This document shows, in pieces, positions 57,460 to 64,000 of a stretch of DNA of 64,000 nucleotides (position 1 is the first letter of the stretch; each line of letters opens with the position of its first letter). Below the pieces are notes generated by a model. The model was given only the letters and a program-made list of their open reading frames with translations. It did no database searches and was not told the origin of the DNA. The stretch is taken from positions 756,076 to 820,075 of the forward strand of contig JAGGNK010007559.1 in the NCBI GenBank assembly GCA_017590115.1. Reading direction: 5' to 3'. A program made the position numbers and the translations under genes. This stretch comes from Montifringilla adamsi. Its lineage: Eukaryota; Chordata; Aves; Passeriformes; Passeridae.

Positions 57460-60400
57460 GTAATGCTCCAGGGCACCGTGGGGTTTGCAGCAGGAGCAGT
57501 CGGGGGACAGGTGGAAAAGGAGTCGGAGCTCAGAGGGTGCTGAGCTGCTGCCAGGTGAAAGGCTGGCTGTGGATCCCGTGGTTTGTGTCCCGGTGGTGTG
57601 GGATTAGGGCAGCAAACCTGCAGCTGGCTCAGAGGCACTGATGTGGTGCTCGTGGCACTGGGCTCTTGGAGCAGCTCCATCATTTAGGCTCTTTAAATGC
57701 AGCTTGGTGTGTTCTGGGCAGGGCAGGGGAGTGCCCGAGGGCAGGAGAGCAGCAGGTGCATGGGCAGCCCCAGGTCAGGTGCAGGAATTGCAGCTGCACT
57801 GCAGCTGGGTGGGTTTGCTGTGCCAGCAGCATGCTGTGTGCAGTGTACAGTGAGGGGTACAGACAGGTTGTGGGGTTTTGGAAGCAGCACATGGTTTTCA
57901 GGTGGAACTCTGGGTGTGTTACAGCAGGAGCCCCTGGGGTCTCTGGGGACGTGTTGTGTGTCACTGACAGCGCTGGGAGTGACACAGACATGTCCCAGCT
58001 GGGACTCTAGGACCCTCTGCTGCCTCGGTGGGACACCTTCAATGTCTCAGTAAAGAGCAAAGCAAGCACCTAGGAAATGTCCTGGACATCATCTGCACTT
58101 GTTCTGCTCTTGGAGCCCGCTTAGGGTTCCAGCCTTGCTGGCTCTCCATTCTTGTACCCATAACTTTGTGTTTGTAGGTGTTTATGGGTTTTTCTGGTGA
58201 CCAGATTTCTGTTACGTTTATGGTCCTCTTGTAAAGGGTGGAATAACTCATCGAAACTACAAGCTGTGATTTCTTTGTCCCTGAACCTCAGTGTTCCCAG
58301 AGGGGTGGTTGCAATTCTCAGAAGTTCTGAACCAAGTACTGAAGGTGGCACTTGGCAGCTCATTGCTGCCTTGAGCTGAGTGCCTTGGGTGTGATTTGAA
58401 GGCAGCACAGACACCACGCTGGCTGCTCTGCTCCAAAGGGTTCTGGCACACAGGAGACTCTCTCCAGTAGACTGTGGAGGTGTGATGAGCTTGCTGGTCT
58501 ATTTTAGGTGCCTCTGCCTTCCTGGGATGCTTCCTGTTCCTCCATCCCTGATCTGCAGAGTTGCCTGTTTCTAATTCAGGAATGACTTTGCCCTGCTTGT
58601 GCTGATCAATAGGTTGTGCAGCAGCAGCACAGATCAGGGGGTGCTCAGGGGTTCTGTGCCTGTGTGAAATGTTTCAGTGCTTGCTACCATCAGTGGCCAT
58701 CCCAGCCCAGCTCCTGCTGCCTGGATGCTGCAGTTCCCTCCCCTGGGACTCTCTGTGCCATGAAGGTCGTGGCTGTTGCTGCTGCTGCTCTCTGGGAATG
58801 AGCTCAGTGGGCCCTGGGTCACTCTCCAAGATGCTGAATCTGACTCTTGTAAAAGAAAAAATAGAAACAAGTCTCAAATTTTCAGTTTAGTCCTTTTTTT
58901 CCCTGTCAGCTGGAGCCAAGTGACTTCACACCAGAGCCAGTGGTGCAGCTCAGGTGCTGTTTGTGTCTGGACAGCTGGATCAGGGATCCTTTGGACAAAC
59001 TTCCTGTTGTGTTCAATTACTTTTTGTTTAAGAACAGGTGCATAGGAAGGTACCAAAAGCACGTAAAGACACCTGAGAGAGGAAGAGCAGCTGATTTGAG
59101 AATGCTCAACCTCATTACTTTTGAATCTCAGCAGCTGTTTGTCACATCTTGTGTTTTATTCCCCTTTTCAGCTGTCACTGGCTGTCTCCTGAGTGCTTAA
59201 TGTGAGGTAACAAACACAGAACCTCAGCTGGAGAGGGAAGGGGATGAGGATGGGGTTTGGAATGCTGCAGGGGTGATGTCTGGTAAATATTTCCACCCTG
59301 TGAGCTTCAGTTTGGCTAATCCTGCAAAATAGTTCACAAAATCTGATCTGGTTTGACCTCGTGTCCGTGAGCAGGAGGTGGAGGGCAGCTCACTCATGCT
59401 GCTGCTTTCCCATGGTCCAGCTGGGTGGGACAGGTTTGTCCAGGGAATGGAGCACCTGCAGATAACCCCAGGAGCTTGGTGTTTGTGGGGCTTTCCTGTG
59501 AGGCAGTGGTGGTGTGAGGGCAGCCTGTGCCATCAGGGTGAAACTGGGCTCTTGATTTTCCCCCTTTTTGTTCCTGAACTGCTTTGTTTTGCTCTCTGGC
59601 ATCACTAATTAATTACTTCCAGTTTTAGCTGTCTTCAGGAAGTTTCTTCTCTTCCTCTTCCCTCGCCTTCCAGCACTGTCCCCAGTGGCCTGCAGCCCTG
59701 TCAGTGCCCACAGCCCCTGGTGGCCCCCGTGTCCCTCCAGCCCAGCCCGTGGCTCAGCCCCTTCCTTCCCTGCAGGCCCAGGGGGAGCCTCTGTGCCCAT
59801 CCCCAGTTCCCTGCAGCTGCTTTTGTCTCTTGGCTCCCTTTCCCACAAGGCAGGGCTGATGGACCCGAGGCGTGCTCCTCGCTCTGGGCTGCTGCTGCTG
59901 CTGCAGGAGGTTCCCTGAGGGCTGCAGGGGATGTGCCTCTGGCTGTGAGCTGAGTGTGGGAAACATTCCAGTACCTTCAGTCTGGTCAGTGAACTCCTCA
60001 CAGCCCAGGCTGGGACCATTCCCTGGCATCAAGCACCCCAGGCTGTCTCTGAATGAAAAGGTGCTCAGGGGTGAGCCCAGACAAGGCTCTGCAGTCCCAG
60101 GGCAGGTCAAGCTGTGGCATTTTCCCCTGTGAATTCCCATTTTCCCCTGTGAATCATGGAAGCCCCAAGCAGTGGCAGATTTTGCCTTATTCATCGAGGA
60201 GTCATGGGGAGTGAGCCGAGCTCTACTACAGTTAGAGGAAGTGATTCACAGATCTGGGAGTGGAATGACTCTTCTTTTGGTCTTGCTTTGTTGCTCTAAA
60301 AACCCCAGAGTTTATGTGAAGTTGAAGGTTCTTTAGAAGGCAGAGCTCTGATAAGGGGAGAATCAAATCAGCAGAGTAATGAGTGGTAAATGTAGAGAAA

Positions 60401-60499
60401 ATAAGTGAGAATTCACTGGTGTCCCCCGCCCCTTCCTCCATGAGGGCTGCTCTGAAAACATTTAATCCTTCCTCTCCCCCTTCCATGGACTGCATATGC

Positions 60500-60900
60500 C
60501 ATCAAAGTGACACTGCTTTGATCTATTATTTATTTAAAGAATATTTTTAACACAAGAGGGTTGGAATTATGCTTTGTGTATTGAATTAAATCTCCCAGCC
60601 TCAGTAGCAACCAAAGCATGTAACTTGATTTAAAGAAAAAGACTCCAAGTACACCAGGTTTTACTGACAAGTTGCTATTAAATTCAGAATATTTAAATTA
60701 AGATTTGCTGTATTTATATTGATTTCTAAGATAAGCAGAGAGCAACAAAGCTGATTGTAATAGTTTCACCTCAACATTTTTTTTCCTGCTGCTTCATAAC
60801 TTGCTGAGTGAGAATTAAATCCTGTTTTTATGAGAAGAGGAATCCACAATTAGGTTTCTCTGGAAATGCAGATTTAAGCAGGACTGCATACAAATGTGGT
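60500..60900. promoter_or_regulatory. Candidate non-coding element in RPTOR intron 1
   Basis: AT-rich, non-repetitive block with TTTGATCTATTATTTATTTA, GAATTAAATCTCC, GCTATTAAATTC and CCACAATTAGG. It contrasts with surrounding GC-rich intron. Inference only. Confidence 0.3.
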
Positions 60901-61557
60901 CAATTCAGATGAGCGGAGTTTACCTGCCTGCACAGGACACCAGGGAAGTGTCCTGGTGGCTTTCTGGGGAGCTGGGCTGTGCTTGGCCTCAGAGCTGCTG
61001 CTCAGTGGCTCAGTGCCGTGCTGACCTTCTCCCCTGGCCTGTCCAGGGGGTTACTGATCCCTCTGGGGCTGGAGCTCTGCTGGCACTGCCAGATCTGATA
61101 AACCCATTGGTCCATTTGGTGTTTGTCTTGTTCCTCTGCTCTTCTCTGGCCTCTTTCAGTGGGTTATTAGCTAATGAGTGTTAATGGCATCCTTCAGTGC
61201 CAGGCCGTGGTGGGGGCTGTGAAGGGTGGCAGGGGCTGAGGGTTCCTTCTGATCTCCTTGTCCCACAGGCTCTGCCAGCAGCACCCTCACCAGTGTTTTT
61301 ATCTCTGTGTTTGCATTTATTGACCCATCCTTGCTGAACTGGGACAGGGTGACCTCCAGCTCTTGTTGGGCAGGGATGGAGCGGAGGTAATTAGTGTAAT
61401 TAGTGCAGTGCTGTGCAGAGAGCAGAGCAGGGGCAGTGGGAGCAGCCCGGGTGGGTCAGGCCATCACTCTGGATGTGTGGATGGAGGCTTGTGCTGGTGT
61501 TCTGGGTTTCCTGCAGCGTGGCAGAGCCTGCAGCAGGAGCTCAGGCTGCAGCCAGCT

Positions 61558-62322
61558 CTGTGCCCTCTCCTGTCCCTGCACAGCCAGCTTTGTGCCCTGC
61601 TGCCCATGGCACAGCCAGCTCTGTGCCCTCTCCTGTCCCTGCACAGCCAGCTCTGTGCCCTCTGCCCGTGGCACAGCCAACTCTGTGCCCTCCTGCCTGT
61701 GGCACAGTGAGGTTTGTGCCCCCTCCTGTCCCTGGCACAGCCAGCTTTGTGCCCTCCTGCCCCTTGCCCAGTGAGGTTTGTGCCCTCTCCTGCCCGTGAC
61801 ACAGCCCCATGGCACAGTAAGGTTTGTGCCCTCTCCTGCCCATGGCACAGGCAGCTCTATGCTCTCCTGCCCGTGGCACAGCCAGCTCTGTGCCCTCATG
61901 TCCCTGGCACAGCCAGCTCTGTGCCCTCCTGCCCATGGCACAGTGAGGTTTGTGCCCTCTCCTGCCCGTGACACAGCCAGCTCTGTGCCCTCCTGTCCCT
62001 GGCACAGCCAGTTCTGTGCCCTCCTGTCCCTGGCACAGCCAGCTCTGTGCCCTCCTGCCCGTGGCACAGTGAGGTTTGTGCCCTCTCCTGTCCATGCACA
62101 GCCAGCTCTGTGCCCTCCTGCCCGTGGCACAGCTGACTCTGTGCCCTCCTGCCCGTGGCACAGCCAACTCTGTGCCCTCCTGCCTGTGGCACAGTGAGGT
62201 TTGTGCCCCCTCCTGTCCCTGGCACAGCCAGCTTTGTGCCCTCCTGCCCCTTGCCCAGTGAGGTTTGTGCCCTCTCCTGCCCGTGACACAGCCAGCTCTG
62301 TGCCCTCCTGTCCCTGGCACAG
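61558..62322 (+). repeat. 31-33 bp minisatellite, about 24 units, hairpin-forming
   Basis: Units read CTGTGCC, a C/T-rich 11-13 base middle (CTCCTGCCCGT type), GGCACAG, then a 6-base spacer (CCAGCT or TGAGGT). CTGTGCC and GGCACAG are exact reverse complements. Two spacer subtypes alternate irregularly, and a four-unit block at about 61682-61800 recurs at about 62168-62286. Long open frames on the minus strand are repeat artefacts. Confidence 0.95.
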
Positions 62323-62426
62323 CTGCAGGAAGGAGCTGGGGGCTCAGAGGGATGGAGGGGCTGAGCCTGGCTGGGCAGGGCCAGCATTGTGTGCCCTGTG
62401 CCTTCAGCCCAGCCTGACCCTCAAAG

Positions 62427-62458
62427 CTCACTGTGCCACGGGCAGGAGGGCACAGAGC
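62427..62458 (-). repeat. Single inverted minisatellite unit
   Basis: This 32-base stretch (CTCACTGTGCCACGG then GCAGGAGGGCACAGAGC) is the exact reverse complement of a TGAGGT-flanked unit of the array ending 105 bases upstream. Confidence 0.9.
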
Positions 62459-63756
62459 AGGTGAACTGATGGGCTGCTCCTGGTGCAGGGAGGCATTTGC
62501 AGGTGAAGCCCTTGGCTGTGGCTCAGGGATTGCTCCTAATCAAAGCTCCAGTGCATCCCGAGGCAGTGACTCCTGGAGATCTGAGGGGCTGCCCAGGAAT
62601 GGTTGGAAGGAACATTTGCAGGGAAGATCTGGAGCAGTGTCAGTCGTGCCTGGGAACATGGGCACCTCTTAAAGGCAGTGCTAGACAGGAGTGGGAATGC
62701 CATGGAGAAGGCTGCAGGAATGGAAAGCAGAGATGAGGAGGAAACCCCTGTCACAGAAAAATGGGGAGTGACATCTGGGACATGCCTCATGTTGGTTCTT
62801 TGCAGGTTGTATGAAGAAAGCAAAGATCATAGAAGCAAAATGTTTGCTTTCTGTTATTTTCATTATTTTTAAGAAGTGATTGACAGGGAAGGAAAGCCCA
62901 CCTTGGCTCTAAGCATCCCAGAGTGGTTGGAAAGCAGTGTTTGGCTGCTGTGCTGTGGCAGCCAGGATCAGCCTGCTCCAGTCTGGATTTTTAACCTGGA
63001 ACACAGTCGGTAACCCCTTGGATCTCTCAGGGCCCTGGGCCACAGCGTGCCCCTGGATGTCACTGCTGTCACACAGAGGAGCTGTAAGCTGTTCCCAGAG
63101 CAGGGCACTGGCAAGTGCCTGTGGATACCTGGGCAGTGAGTGACAGCAGGAACTCAGCCAGGAGCTCGGGAAGGGCTTCAGGGCACTCTGAGGGCAGCAG
63201 CTCAGAGTGGGCTTTGTTCCTCTTTGTGAGGAGCTGGAGCTGTGGGTAGGAGCTGCCTTTGCTGGGCACAATAAACCCCTGAAGAAAATTCAGAGTGGTA
63301 GTGCTGAATTCCGAGGTGAGAGAAGGAAACCAAGCCCTCAGGAGGAGTTGATCGAGGAATCTGGAGCAGGCTGGCACACCAGGAGCCAGCTCTGGGCTGC
63401 AGATGGCTGGAGACAACCTGCAGAGCTGTTGAATTATTAATGCTAACTCGAAGGAGTTCTTTGCATTCTGCTGCTTCTCTTGCTGTGGAGGAGCACATGG
63501 AGATTTTTTTCCGTAACAATTTATTTATCTTAAACTTTACATTAAAAAAATTTTCATTGAAACTGAAAGCTCTTCTTCTAAGATGCTTTACCTTGCAAGT
63601 GGTGCAGGAGCTGAAGGGGCTCTGTTCCCCTGGGTGGGGGAAAGTTGTGTCCAGGTGGGATATGGAGGGAACCATTCCTTCAGAAGCCTGGCATGGTTCT
63701 GTGTGCAGCTGTGATGGAGTGCAAGGGCAAGGCTTGGTTTGCCTGTTCAATACCTT

Positions 63757-63817
63757 CAGCCTTTTCTGATTGCAGGCTGATTTCAGAGCCTTCAGCCTTT
63801 TTTGATTTCGGGCTGAT
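63757..63817 (+). repeat. Short imperfect tandem duplication
   Basis: CCTTCAGCCTTTTCTGATTG is followed about 33 bases later by a similar CCTTCAGCCTTTTTTGATTT, each with a GGCTGATTTC after it. Confidence 0.85.
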
Positions 63818-64000
63818 TTCCACTGTTCCTCAGTGGACGGTGGTGCCAGAGCCCCCGGGGATGATGCAGGACAGATGTCACCACTTGTCACCTCTCAGCT
63901 GGGAGCCCAAACAAAGGGAAGATTGGCAAAGAGCAAACAGGAGCCTCTGCTGTTGTTGAGCTCTAGGGAGAACAATGTTTCCTCCTGTAAATGTTGCTGT

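Larger units (their letters stand above)
57460..64000 (+). other. RPTOR: RPTOR intron 1 (partial)
   Basis: No exon is supported to the window end. It contains an AT-rich patch (60500-60900), the 31-bp minisatellite (61558-62322) with an inverted outlying unit, and a small duplication at 63757-63817. No tRNA or small RNA gene was recognised. Confidence 0.85.

Noticed and set aside
58740..58800. ATGAAGGTCGTGG as the start of a further RPTOR exon
   Set aside because: Its translation does not resemble Raptor exon 2 and there is no suitable acceptor and donor pair.
61558..62322. CRISPR-like array
   Set aside because: Units are contiguous variants with a 6-base spacer, not conserved repeats with unique spacers, and the genome is vertebrate.
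61456..62431. Minus-strand open frames of 277 and 296 codons, and plus-strand frames, over the minisatellite
   Set aside because: The repeat unit lacks stop codons in several frames and its period is not a multiple of three; no family resemblance or splice context.

Overview
This is vertebrate, almost certainly avian and probably passerine, nuclear DNA. It has large GT-AG split genes, CpG-island promoters, CR1 LINE 3' ends finishing in the ATTCTATG-type tail, and LTRs resembling a passerine endogenous-retrovirus family. Gene order RNF213 - ENDOV - NPTX1 - RPTOR is the order known from human 17q25. GC-rich, gene-dense sequence with short introns fits a microchromosome (chicken chromosome 18 equivalent; inference). 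There are two runs of N.

Layout. 396-19910 (+) carries the last 37 coding exons of RNF213, about 1780 residues, including the RING finger, the RZ finger and the C terminus. All splice phases agree and I see no frame break. 20474-27635 (+) is a complete nine-exon ENDOV (269 aa); its CpG-island promoter overlaps the RNF213 poly(A) site. 27636-38340 has no gene I can support, but holds simple repeats and several AT-rich, homeodomain-site-rich patches that look like conserved non-coding elements. 40068-42179 (-) is a complete five-exon NPTX1 (432 aa) with a long 3' UTR and a (TG)n tract upstream. 42860-56390 is a gene desert with candidate enhancers, a poly-T-flanked gap, CR1 pieces and a cluster of LTRs at about 51.9-55.2 kb. 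57298-57459 (+) is the first coding exon of RPTOR (54 residues); its CpG-rich leader is broken by the second gap. The rest, to 64000, is RPTOR intron 1, with a striking hairpin-forming 31-bp minisatellite at 61558-62322.

The genes are neighbours by descent, not an operon. RNF213 is a giant AAA+/E3 ligase of vascular biology and cell-autonomous immunity. ENDOV is the inosine-cleaving endonuclease V. NPTX1 is a secreted synaptic pentraxin. RPTOR is the mTORC1 scaffold Raptor. I found no new multi-gene system. The most unusual items are the alternating-arm hairpin minisatellite, the triplicated ENDOV exon-1 splice donor beside a G-quadruplex motif, two LTRs pointing at each other upstream of RPTOR, and short upstream ORFs (one TISU-like) before the Raptor start codon. 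Family assignments rest on remembered protein and repeat families; no search was run.
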